64,000 nt of DNA from Streptomyces sp. CB02959. Lineage in GTDB: Bacteria > Actinomycetota > Actinomycetes > Streptomycetales > Streptomycetaceae. Both the position numbers and the translations under genes were made by a program. Where the stretch lies: positions 124,001 to 188,000 of the forward strand of contig NZ_NNBP01000015.1 in assembly GCF_002803155.1 (NCBI RefSeq), in the 5' to 3' direction. Within the stretch, counting starts at the first letter, position 1. Every line of letters starts with the position of its first letter. Shown here in pieces: positions 36,737-45,119 of the stretch. The notes beneath the pieces were generated by a model. That model saw only the letters and a program-made list of their open reading frames with translations, was not told the origin of the DNA and ran no database searches.

Positions 36737-38073
36737 TGCCGCCGGGCGTGGTCCCGGCACAAGGCGAGCAGGACCTGGTTCTGCTGGTGCGGCAGCGGGT
36801 GGCGGCCCGTCTGGCGGAGTATGCCGGTGAGCGGGAGGCGGCGGGGCTGCCGACGGAGAGCGAGGCGGCGCGTCGGGCCACCGTGGATCGCCTGCTGGCC
36901 GAGGAACTGGGGGCCCAGCGCCGCCTGGCCCTCTCCTATGGGAGCCGGGTCGTTGATGCGTCCGTGGAGGAACGGGTCACCCAAGCGGTCACGGATGCGC
37001 TGTTCGGAACGGGGCGCCTGGAGCGGCTGCTGGCGGACACCACGCTGGAGAACATCTGCATCAACGGCTGCGATGTCGTCTGGGTCAAAGACGCCTCCGG
37101 CACATGGCACCGCGAGAGTGCCGTGGCAGCATCGGACGCCGAGCTGGTGGAATTCCTTCGCACCCTCGCAGCCAGTACAGGCGACGAAGAACGTCGCTTC
37201 GACCGAGGGATGCCCCGGCTGAACCTTCAACTCCCCGATGGGTCGAGGCTTTTCGCGGTGATGGCGGTGACCGGTCGGGTGTCGCTGACGATCCGCCGCC
37301 ACCGCTTCCCGGCCGCCTCGATGGCTGAGCTGGTGCGGCTGGGGGTCTGTGATCAGCAACTGGCGGCGTTCCTGACAGCCCTGGTGCGGGCGCGCAAGAA
37401 CATCGTGATCGGCGGCGGGACCAACGTCGGCAAGACCACCGTGCTGCGGGCCTTCGCGCACGAGATTCCGCCGATGGAGCGGCTGGTGACGATCGAGGAC
37501 ACCTTCGAGCTCGGCCTCGACGCCGATCCGGTGGCGCATCCGAATGTGGTGGCCATGCAGGCGCGGGAGCCGAACATCGAGGGACAGGGCGGCATCGACC
37601 AGGCGGAGCTGGTGCGTTGGGGGCTGCGGATGTCCCCGGACCGGGTCATCGTCGGGGAGATCCGCGGCGCCGAGGTCATCCCGATGTGCAACGCCATGTC
37701 GCAGGGAAACGACGGCTCCCTGTCCACCATCCACGCCTCCACCTCACGCGGAGTGTTCACCAAACTCGCCTCCTACGCAGCTCAAGCCCCCGAGCGGTTG
37801 TCCCTGGAGACGACAAACCTGATGGTCGCCTCCGCGGTGCACTTCGTTGTGCATCTGGGCTGGGATGCGGCAGGGCGACGGGTGATCGATTCGGTGCGCG
37901 AGGTCATCGACGCCGAGGGCACTCAGATCGTCTCCAACGAGGTCTACCATCCCGGCTCGGACGGGCGGGCTGTCCCCGCGACCCCGTTGCGGACGGAGAC
38001 CTTCAACGATCTGGTCGCGGCCGGGCTGGAGCCCCAGGTCACCGAGGCGTCGTGGTGGGGAGCGGCCAGATGA
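36721..38073 (+). CDS. tadA: Flp pilus assembly ATPase TadA/CpaF
   Basis: The secretion-type hexameric ATPase that powers Flp/Tad pilus extension and retraction, 450 residues. N-terminal domain with LLADTTLENICINGCD. Walker A GGGTNVGKTT near residue 230, Asp box (TIEDTFELGL), and Walker B VIVGEIRG near 309, followed by the His box (STIHAS). GTG 36721 is preceded by GAGGGAG; ATG 36736 is an alternative. The stop overlaps tadB (ATGA). Confidence 0.95.
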   Translation: MGETLMPPGVVPAQGEQDLVLLVRQRVAARLAEYAGEREAAGLPTESEAARRATVDRLLAEELGAQRRLALSYGSRVVDASVEERVTQAVTDALFGTGRLERLLADTTLENICINGCDVVWVKDASGTWHRESAVAASDAELVEFLRTLAASTGDEERRFDRGMPRLNLQLPDGSRLFAVMAVTGRVSLTIRRHRFPAASMAELVRLGVCDQQLAAFLTALVRARKNIVIGGGTNVGKTTVLRAFAHEIPPMERLVTIEDTFELGLDADPVAHPNVVAMQAREPNIEGQGGIDQAELVRWGLRMSPDRVIVGEIRGAEVIPMCNAMSQGNDGSLSTIHASTSRGVFTKLASYAAQAPERLSLETTNLMVASAVHFVVHLGWDAAGRRVIDSVREVIDAEGTQIVSNEVYHPGSDGRAVPATPLRTETFNDLVAAGLEPQVTEASWWGAAR

Positions 38074-38981
38074 CCGCCATCCACTGGGGTCCCGGCACGG
38101 TGACGGCGGTGGCGGTGGCTTGCGGCACAGTGTGTGGCCTGGGGCTGGTGGCGATCGGCCACGGCGCCGTACGACGCGCGGTGCGCGAGGAGCAGGTGGG
38201 GCTCGGACGACGACTGCTTGGGCGGCTGCCTGCGGACTGGACCTCGCGGCGCTTCACGATCGCGGTGACGGTCGGAGTGGTCGTGGGCGCCTTGACGGGC
38301 TGGCCGGTGGCGGCGGTACTGACCGCGGTGGCCGGGCTGACGCTGCCTGGGCTGCTGGGCCCGGACCGGGCGGCAGCCCTGCGTACGGAGCGGATGGAGG
38401 CGCTGGCGGCGTGGACGGAGATGCTGCGTGACACTCTCTCCGCGGCGGCCGGCCTGGAACAGGCGGTGCTGGCGACCGCCGACATCGCGCCTGCCGCCCT
38501 TGAGGACGAGTTGCAGCGGCTGGCTGTCGCCGTCCGGTCGGGACGGTCCCTTTCCGTCGCGCTGAGGGCGTTCGCCGCGGACGTGGATGATGCGCTGGCG
38601 GATGTGGTGGTGGCTGCGCTGGTGATGGCGGCCGAGCAGCAGGCGGGGCAGTTGGCGCCGCTGCTGGGCGAGCTGGCGGAGTCGGTGCGCGAACAGGTGG
38701 CCATGCGGCAGCGCATCGACGCCGGCCGCGCGAGCGTACGGACCGGAGTGCGGGTCACCGTCATCGTCACGTTGGGGATGGCGGTGGGCATGGTGGTCTT
38801 CAACCGCCCGTACCTGGATCCCTTCGACACGTTGACCGGGCAGGCGGTCCTGGCAGCGGTGGGCGGCCTGTTTGCTGCCAGCTTCACCTACCTGTCCGCG
38901 ATCGGCCGCATCGACGAACCTGCCCGCCTGATCACCCCAGCCGTCGCCGGGACGGGTCCGGCACCGGGAGGTCGACCGTGA
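38070..38981 (+). CDS. tadB: Tad pilus inner-membrane protein TadB
   Basis: A 303-residue membrane protein of the T2SSF (GspF) fold. Hydrophobic helices at about residues 8-28, 70-105 and, at the C-terminal end, about 225-245 and 258-280. The cytoplasmic helical domain between them (TEMLRDTLSAAAGLEQAVL) is the conserved part that contacts TadA. Coupled to tadA upstream and to tadC downstream (GTGA overlap). Confidence 0.9.
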   Translation: MTAIHWGPGTVTAVAVACGTVCGLGLVAIGHGAVRRAVREEQVGLGRRLLGRLPADWTSRRFTIAVTVGVVVGALTGWPVAAVLTAVAGLTLPGLLGPDRAAALRTERMEALAAWTEMLRDTLSAAAGLEQAVLATADIAPAALEDELQRLAVAVRSGRSLSVALRAFAADVDDALADVVVAALVMAAEQQAGQLAPLLGELAESVREQVAMRQRIDAGRASVRTGVRVTVIVTLGMAVGMVVFNRPYLDPFDTLTGQAVLAAVGGLFAASFTYLSAIGRIDEPARLITPAVAGTGPAPGGRP

Positions 38982-39877
38982 TTGTCGTGCTGCTCGGGGC
39001 GCTCCTCGGCGCCGGGGCGACCGCTGTCATCTACGGGCTGCGTCCTCCCAGGCCCGCGCTCGCCGATGTCCTGACCGCACTCAACATCCCTGTGCAACCT
39101 GTGCCTTCGTCGGCCGGGCGTGCGGAGGAGATGGAGTGGGCGACCCGGTTGGGGCGGCGTGCGGTGCCGCTGGTGCGGGCGCTCGGCTTCCCGACGAAGT
39201 CCTTGCGGGTGGACCTCGCAGTCTGTGGCACGGACGAGGAAACGCATCTGGCGGGCAAGGCCACCTGTGCAATGACCGGGCTGGTCGCTCCCTGGGCCGG
39301 GGTTCTGCTGCTGCGCCTGGGGGCGGATGTTGCGGCCGGGTGGTGGGTGCCGCTGTCCGGTTCCCTGGGCCTTGCGGCAGTGCTGTTCTTCGTTCCCGAC
39401 CTTGGTCTGCGCAAGCAGGCGCAGTGGCGGCGCCGCGAGATGCAGCACACTCTCAGCCTCGTCTTGGACCTGACTGTGATCGCGCTTGCCGGCGGTGCGG
39501 GCGTCCAGCAAGCCCTGACGCAGGCCGTGGCCGCACCGCAGGGCTGGGCGGCCGGCACCTTGCGGCACGCCTTGCACGTCGCCCAGCTCACCCGCACTAG
39601 CCCGTGGACTCACCTGGGCGAACTCGGCCGGCAGCTGGGCGTCAGCGACCTGGTGGAGCTCGCCTCGACACTGAGCCTCGCGGGCAGCGAGGGCGCCAGG
39701 GTCCGGAGCTCACTGGGGGCGAAGGCGCGGGCGATGCGGCGCCGCAGGATCTCCGAGGCCGACGGGGCGGCACAGGCGGCCACCGAGCAGATGTCCGTGC
39801 CGGTGGTCGGACTGTTCGCCGCCTTCCTCCTGCTGATCGGATACCCCGCCCTCGCCCACGTGCTGTCCGCCACTTGA
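38978..39877 (+). CDS. tadC: Tad pilus inner-membrane protein TadC
   Basis: A 299-residue T2SSF-family protein, partner of TadB in the pilus platform. Membrane helices near residues 1-20, 93-113, 119-138 and 272-295. The conserved helical domain has LSLVLDLTVIALAGGAGVQQ followed by LGELGRQLGVSDLVELASTL. GTG 38978 overlaps the tadB stop. The pilin gene follows after 38 bases. Confidence 0.9.
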   Translation: MIVVLLGALLGAGATAVIYGLRPPRPALADVLTALNIPVQPVPSSAGRAEEMEWATRLGRRAVPLVRALGFPTKSLRVDLAVCGTDEETHLAGKATCAMTGLVAPWAGVLLLRLGADVAAGWWVPLSGSLGLAAVLFFVPDLGLRKQAQWRRREMQHTLSLVLDLTVIALAGGAGVQQALTQAVAAPQGWAAGTLRHALHVAQLTRTSPWTHLGELGRQLGVSDLVELASTLSLAGSEGARVRSSLGAKARAMRRRRISEADGAAQAATEQMSVPVVGLFAAFLLLIGYPALAHVLSAT

Positions 39878-39915
39878 GCCCAGAAAACGCACAAGACCGA
39901 AGAGGAAATGCAGTC

Positions 39916-40116
39916 ATGTTCGACGTGAAGACGATGGCTCGCCTGCTACGGGCCCACCTGGCCGAGGTGCGCCAGCACGCCCGTGCCCGTGGGGACGGCG
40001 GCTACACCACCGAGACCGTCCTGATCACTGCCCTGCTCGTCATCCTGGCCCTCAGCGTGGTGGGCATCATCGTCGCCAAAGTCACCGCCAAGGCCAAGGC
40101 CATCGACCTCGGATAG
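39916..40116 (+). CDS. Flp-type pilin-like small protein
   Basis: A 66-residue protein: charged N-terminus with several Arg/His, then GGYTTETVLITALLVILALS, a single hydrophobic helix headed by Thr-Glu as in prepilin-type processing sites (G...TxE), and a short Lys-rich tail. Size and position directly after tadC fit the major Flp pilin. No prepilin peptidase gene is visible in the window. Confidence 0.8.
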   Translation: MFDVKTMARLLRAHLAEVRQHARARGDGGYTTETVLITALLVILALSVVGIIVAKVTAKAKAIDLG

Positions 40117-40119
40117 GTC

Positions 40120-40527
40120 ATGATCAATTCCCCTCACAGGTGGCGCGACGATCGCGGGGCGGCGTCGACGCAGCTGGTGCTGGTCGTCCCGGTGCTGCTG
40201 CTCCTGGCCATGTTGATCGTGCAGTTCGCGCTGGTCTGGCACGCGCGGCACATCGCACAGTACGCAGCCCGGCGCGCTCTGGCCGCCGCCCGTACCCAGC
40301 ACGGCAGCACTGCGGCTGGCCGGGCCCAGGCCGCGCGCAGTCTCGCGGCACTGGGCAGCCGGACCCTGACCACGCCGTCCGTGGCAGTCGAGCGCACCAC
40401 CGCGCAGACCACCGTACGGGTCCGCGGAACGGTGATGGTCGTGGTACCCGGCCTGCACCTGCACGCCTCCGGCGCGGCCTCCGGCCCAACGGAACGCCTT
40501 ACGGCCCCCGATGGAGGCCACCCATGA
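40120..40527 (+). CDS. TadE-like pseudopilin 1
   Basis: A 135-residue TadE-family protein. The N-terminus has DDRGAASTQLVLVVPVLLLL, the conserved TadE signature (acid, RG, then membrane helix), followed by an outer domain. Begins three bases after the Flp pilin stop and overlaps the next TadE-like gene (ATGA). Likely a minor pilin. Confidence 0.85.
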   Translation: MINSPHRWRDDRGAASTQLVLVVPVLLLLAMLIVQFALVWHARHIAQYAARRALAAARTQHGSTAAGRAQAARSLAALGSRTLTTPSVAVERTTAQTTVRVRGTVMVVVPGLHLHASGAASGPTERLTAPDGGHP

Positions 40528-40961
40528 TGCGTGAGGCGCGTGGTATGCGTGCCGGGGACGACCGTGGTTCGGCGGCGGTGGAGCTGGTGTTGCTCACCCC
40601 GCTGCTGGTGCTGATGCTGCTTGTCGTGGTGGCTCTGGGGCGGCTCGCCGACGCACGGCTCGTGGTGGCGGACGCCGCCCACCAAGCCGCCCGCGCCGCC
40701 TCCCTGGCCCGCACAGAGCACGCCGCCCATGCCCAGGCCCTTCGCGCCGCGGCCACGTCGCTCAAAGAAACCGGTGCCACCTGCACCAGCCCGAGCGTTC
40801 GTCTCGCCACCAGTGGCCTTGACCCCGGAGCCAATGTCTCGGCGAAGGTCACCTGTACCGCCGCCCTGGGCGATCTCACCCGAACCGGGATGCCGGGACA
40901 CGTGCACCTGGCCGGTACTGCCTTCTCCGTCGTCGATTCCTTCAGGGGCAGAGTCAGGTGA
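40524..40961 (+). CDS. TadE/TadF-like pseudopilin 2
   Basis: A 145-residue protein with DDRGSAAVELVLLTPLLVLM at residues about 12-31, the TadE/F pattern including the GxxxVE element. The outer part has a Cys pair (GATCTSPS and KVTCTAAL). Overlaps its neighbours on both sides by four bases, so translation of the pilin genes is chained. Confidence 0.85.
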   Translation: MMREARGMRAGDDRGSAAVELVLLTPLLVLMLLVVVALGRLADARLVVADAAHQAARAASLARTEHAAHAQALRAAATSLKETGATCTSPSVRLATSGLDPGANVSAKVTCTAALGDLTRTGMPGHVHLAGTAFSVVDSFRGRVR

Positions 40962-41407
40962 ACCCACGACTGCGTGCGCATCTTGCCAGCCTCCGCGCCA
41001 GGTTCGTTTTGGCAGACGACCGGGGGCAGGCCACGGCATTTGTCGTCGGCATCGCCGCCGCGCTCTGGCTGTTCGCCGGGATCGTTGTCGACGGGGGCCT
41101 GGCCCTGGCCGGCAAAGCCCAGGCACTGGATGTCGCGCAGGAGGCCGCGCGGACCGGCGCTCAACAGCTCGACATCGACCGGCTGCGCGATCACCAGGAT
41201 GTCCGGCTCGTACGTGCCGAAGCCACCCGGGCGGCCCGCGGCTACGTCTCCTCCGTCGGTGACACCGGAAGCGCCGCGGTGAAGGGGAACGCCGTCACCG
41301 TCCACGTCACCCACCGCTACCGCACCCAGATCCTCCAGCTGGTCGGTCTACGGTCCCTCACCCTGCACGCGAGCGCGACCTCGCACGCCGAACGCACCAC
41401 CCCGTAA
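40958..41407 (+). CDS. TadG-like pilus assembly protein
   Basis: A 149-residue protein with DDRGQATAFVVGIAAALWLF near residue 20, the Tad-like N-terminal helix (PF13400 type). The remaining outer domain is about 100 residues and short compared with full TadG, which carries a VWA domain; the VWA is absent here. GTG 40958 overlaps the upstream stop (GTGA). Confidence 0.82.
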   Translation: MNPRLRAHLASLRARFVLADDRGQATAFVVGIAAALWLFAGIVVDGGLALAGKAQALDVAQEAARTGAQQLDIDRLRDHQDVRLVRAEATRAARGYVSSVGDTGSAAVKGNAVTVHVTHRYRTQILQLVGLRSLTLHASATSHAERTTP

Positions 41408-41448
41408 AACTGTTCATCCCATCCGTCGCGGAGAGCGAACCGGCCACC

Positions 41449-44211
41449 ATGACTCACCACGTCGCACTACGCGAGCGCCTGACCGCGGCCGCCACGGCCC
41501 TGGGCACCCTCACCGTCACGTTCGCCCTGCTGGCCGGAATGCCCTACGTGCTGTGGCAGGCGGTCGGCATCCCCTGGCCCGAGAGTGTTCACTCCTGGCA
41601 CGAGCTGGGCGAGCGGCTCGCACAGCCGATCAGCGATCCCCTGGTCATCGACCTGCTGGCCACGGTCGGCTGGGTGTGCTGGGCCGCCTTCGCTTTCACC
41701 GTGGCCCGCGAAATCTGCTGGTACACGGCACACCTCCCACAACTGCTGCAGGACCGCCGCACCCACCACGACCACGTGGCAACCCTGTCTCTCAAAGGCT
41801 CGCTGGCCGCGCTGTGCATCGGCACCCTCGTCGTCGCCCTGCTCAGCCTCTGGCGCCCCGCCACGGCAGGCGCACAGCAGCCCTCTTTCGCGAACGAGGC
41901 CCCGCACCGGATCGCCGCGACAGCCCCGCTCAACCCCGCGCTGGTGCAGCAAGCCACCACCGGCGCCGCAACCACGGCGGCGATGTCCGGCCCGAAGGCC
42001 AACGGGCCTCACGCCAGAGCCGAAGCGGTGCGGCACATCGAGTACACGGTGGTGGAAGGCGACACGCTGTGGGACATCGCCGCGGTGCACCTCGGTGACG
42101 CGCTCAAATGGCCACGGATCTACGCCCTCAACAAGGACCGTGTGCAAAGCGACGGCACCCAGCTCCACGACCCGGACACGCTCCAGGCCGGCTGGCGACT
42201 GACCCTCCCTGCCAGTGACCACCCCGTTTCGCCGGCAACCACCGTCGCTCCCGACGGCCCCACGCCAGATTCCGTATCGAAGTCCCCATCCGCCTCACCG
42301 ACGCCGCCCCGGCCAGCCCCCGGCCAGGGGCCTGCCACTGGCCGGCACGCCCTCTCCACACCACGACCGGACGACGCCGACTCGGGCCGCAAGGAAGAGG
42401 CGGAGGCAGCGCCGGGACCGGCCGCCATCGGGTTCGGGGAGGCGAGCCTGATCGGCATCACTGCGGCGGCAGGTCTTCTGGCCGCGCGGCGCTACTGGTA
42501 CGTCCACCAGCGCCGCCGGCGTGCCCCGGACACGCAGGCACCCGCTCTCAGCCCCCTGGTCGACAAGGCCGCACAAGCCGCACACGCCGCCGCACAACCC
42601 CGCCGTCCCCACGACCCTGAAGCCCTGATCACTCGCCGTACCCCACCCCAACAACCCTGCAGTGCAGACACAGTGACCATCGGGGTAAGCGACAACGGCG
42701 AGGTGCCCATCGACGTCCTGGCCACCATCGGCGGCTGTACCTGGACCGGCCCCGGAGCCGAGGACGCCGCCCGCGCGCTGCTGACCGGCGTCCTCACCGC
42801 CGCCGAACGCCAACGCCCCGCCGCTCCCCATGTCAAGGCCGTTGTCCCGCAAGACCTCGCCGACTGCCTGCTGCCTGGCCTGCCACGGCAGTTCAGCGCG
42901 GTGACCCAGACCACCGACACCGCACACGCGGTCCGTATTGCCGAACAACACCTGGTTGTCCACGCCCGTGCACAGCACGACCGCGATACGCCGACGACCC
43001 GCCCAGCAACATCGGACAGTGCCGACGAGACCGAACCCGGCGCCCTGCTCCTGCTGGCCACGCCGGACGCCGCCCACATCGGACAGGTCCAGGCCCTGGC
43101 CACCCGCAGTCGACCCGGCGTCCTGATCGTGCTCACCCTCAACACCCCACTACCTGAAGCCGAGCACTGGAACATCGCCGCCGACGGCACCACCACCCGA
43201 CCCGACGCGCACCTCCAACACCCCAGTCAGCTGGAGCTGTTCCACCTCACACCCGACGCGGGCCACGACATGACCGAGGTCCTCCTCGGTGCACACGGCC
43301 AGCGCTCCCACCTGCGCATCCTCCCCGACCAACGCCCACCCTCGCGCGAGTGTCGGCCGCAATCCGATCCCGCCGACGACGCAGAGGGCGAACCGCCCCC
43401 TGCCGACCTGCCCGCCACCACCCCCTCCCGTCCGCAACAGACCAAGCCCGTTCGCCTCCACGTCCTCGGCCCCGTCACGCTCTACGCCCGCGGTCACGAA
43501 GACCCCGTCGGCACCAACCTCAGGCCCGAAGTCCACGAATTCCTCGCCCTGCTTGCCGCCCACCCCACCGGACTCCTGGCCACCGACATCGCCGACAAAC
43601 TCCAACTCGACCCCGACAACGAGCAGAACGCACTGAAAAACCTCCGCCGCGCCGTACGCCGCGCCCTGCGCGCCGCAACCGGAATCACCACACAGGAATT
43701 CATCCTCCGCCAGGGAGAACTCCATAAACTCCACCCGGAACTCGTAGAAACCGACCTCGCGGATTTCGCCCGGATCCTCAGGAACGCTTTCTCTGCAACG
43801 ACGGATTCAGCACATGACGCCTTGTCTGCTGTAGGGGAGGCCCTGGCCCACTACCGCGGCCCCTTCGCGCATGGCACTGACTATCTGTGGGCTGACGCGA
43901 TTCGGGAACACCTCACGACGCAGGCCACCGACGCCGCTCTCCGCCTGGCCCGCCAAGCCGAACATGCCACGGCCGAGCCGCAACAACGGGACGTCGTCCT
44001 GCCGCTTTTGGAGCACCTGGGAACCCTTCACCCGGATCACGAACGGCTGACCCAACACGCCATCCGCCTCTACCAGGCCGCCGGCCGCCACGACGCCGCC
44101 CGCCACTCCTACACCCGTCTCGAACGCCACCTCGCCGAACTCGGCCTCAAACCCGACCCGGCCACCCAAGCCCTCATCACACCCAGGCCCCACTCCCGCG
44201 AGGTGAGGTAA
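41449..44211 (+). CDS. LysM and BTAD domain membrane protein (putative regulator of the Tad locus)
   Basis: A 920-residue multi-domain protein. Membrane helices lie near residues 13-35, 63-87 and 118-140. A LysM peptidoglycan-binding module at about 200-255 (YTVVEGDTLWDIAAVHLGDALKW ends in a LQAGWRLTLP strand). A further hydrophobic segment near 330-352. The C-terminal third (about 655-915) is a BTAD-type domain (LHVLGPVTLYARG, then DKLQLDPDNEQNALKNLRR). BTAD is known from SARP regulators, where it mediates oligomerisation. Coupling a wall-binding module outside to a regulatory domain inside suggests sensing of the wall or pilus. Such proteins commonly follow Tad genes in Streptomyces. Confidence 0.88.
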   Translation: MTHHVALRERLTAAATALGTLTVTFALLAGMPYVLWQAVGIPWPESVHSWHELGERLAQPISDPLVIDLLATVGWVCWAAFAFTVAREICWYTAHLPQLLQDRRTHHDHVATLSLKGSLAALCIGTLVVALLSLWRPATAGAQQPSFANEAPHRIAATAPLNPALVQQATTGAATTAAMSGPKANGPHARAEAVRHIEYTVVEGDTLWDIAAVHLGDALKWPRIYALNKDRVQSDGTQLHDPDTLQAGWRLTLPASDHPVSPATTVAPDGPTPDSVSKSPSASPTPPRPAPGQGPATGRHALSTPRPDDADSGRKEEAEAAPGPAAIGFGEASLIGITAAAGLLAARRYWYVHQRRRRAPDTQAPALSPLVDKAAQAAHAAAQPRRPHDPEALITRRTPPQQPCSADTVTIGVSDNGEVPIDVLATIGGCTWTGPGAEDAARALLTGVLTAAERQRPAAPHVKAVVPQDLADCLLPGLPRQFSAVTQTTDTAHAVRIAEQHLVVHARAQHDRDTPTTRPATSDSADETEPGALLLLATPDAAHIGQVQALATRSRPGVLIVLTLNTPLPEAEHWNIAADGTTTRPDAHLQHPSQLELFHLTPDAGHDMTEVLLGAHGQRSHLRILPDQRPPSRECRPQSDPADDAEGEPPPADLPATTPSRPQQTKPVRLHVLGPVTLYARGHEDPVGTNLRPEVHEFLALLAAHPTGLLATDIADKLQLDPDNEQNALKNLRRAVRRALRAATGITTQEFILRQGELHKLHPELVETDLADFARILRNAFSATTDSAHDALSAVGEALAHYRGPFAHGTDYLWADAIREHLTTQATDAALRLARQAEHATAEPQQRDVVLPLLEHLGTLHPDHERLTQHAIRLYQAAGRHDAARHSYTRLERHLAELGLKPDPATQALITPRPHSREVR

Positions 44212-44936
44212 AGCCGCAGCTCACTGCCGCTACGAGCCTCACATCCTGCGTGAGGGCACGATGACGCGTCCTCCGTCGTTCCGGGGGGCGATTCCGCCGT
44301 CGCGCCCGTGTACGCGCTTGGAAGCGACGCCCCCACCGGTCCCGTAGCCGCAGGTCAGAGCCCCAGCGAGCCACCCGCGGGCGAGGGCGACTGTATATCG
44401 GTGCAGTTATGCATCCCGATCTACTTGTGACAAGCCCCGGCCGCCCGTGAACCCGGCGCGCATGCCGGCACCCAGCCGCGCGATCTTCCATGCCTCTAAC
44501 CGGCCGTGTACATCTTCCTACGAACCTGGACTCGGGACTGCATAGCTTCGAGCACCTGTGAGGCGCGGCGGCGCCCGGGCGTAGCCGAGGGTGCCGCCGC
44601 GCCGGGGGCCGCGCCGGGGGCCGCCACATGCAGGCACCTGGGAAACGGTCGTCAATTCCACGGACCACGACGCCTTACGTCGCACACTTCAGAATTCCCC
44701 TGAATTACCGTCGTGAATTCGCGAGAAGTCCAGCATTATCAAGCCCAATTCGACTTCAGCTGAAATGCGGGTCGAGCTATATTTGAATTGTTCCCGGGAA
44801 GCAGGAACTGGAAATCCAGTCAATTCTTTCGCGGAGGATATCCGTGCGCGGGTGAAGTGCGGCCAAAAGAAATTCCAGCGCACCGCCGCCTGATTTCCGC
44901 CGCACGCCCCCATCTACGCCTGAAGAGGAGAGACCG
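44212..44936. promoter_or_regulatory. Intergenic region with long hairpin and A+T-richer promoter-like segment
   Basis: No gene is supported. The first half holds an 11-base perfect inverted repeat GGCGCGGCGGC / GCCGCCGCGCC (44562-44572, 44593-44603), then a 12-base unit CCGCGCCGGGGG present twice in tandem. From about 44690 to 44860 the DNA becomes clearly richer in A+T and contains small inverted repeats, for example ACTGGAAATCCAGT near 44807 nested between GAATTG and CAATTC arms. This is the best candidate promoter for the microprotein-MoxR-VWA genes. Confidence 0.5.
44562..44603 (+). terminator. GC-rich hairpin downstream of the Tad/BTAD operon
   Basis: Perfect 11-base stem with a 20-base loop, about 350 bases after the BTAD gene stop. 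It could end read-through transcription from the Tad operon. The distance makes the assignment tentative. Confidence 0.4.
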
Positions 44937-45077
44937 ATGTGCCATGCCTTTGACGACAACGCCCCCGTGATCCCCCGCATCCCCCGGCCCAGACGTCCGA
45001 TCGAGCCCATGACCCGTCCGCCCCAGCCGCCTCGACGCCCCGCCGTGCCGCGCCAGTCGCCGCCCGCCGACAAGTAG
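44937..45077 (+). CDS. 46-residue proline-rich microprotein
   Basis: ATG 44937 is preceded by GAGGAG at 44925-44930 at normal spacing. The product starts MCHAFDDNAPVIPRIPRP and continues Pro/Arg-rich (RRPIEPMTRPPQPPRRP) to a TAG at 45075. It has about fourteen Pro, eleven Arg and a single Cys, and no hydrophobic segment. The MoxR gene begins 42 bases later with its own site. No family recognised. Strong ribosome binding site, A+T-richer upstream DNA and operon position support it as a real gene. Confidence 0.6.
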   Translation: MCHAFDDNAPVIPRIPRPRRPIEPMTRPPQPPRRPAVPRQSPPADK

Positions 45078-45119
45078 CCGACCTGCCGCCTTCGGACGAC
45101 CACGACAACGGAGTCACGT

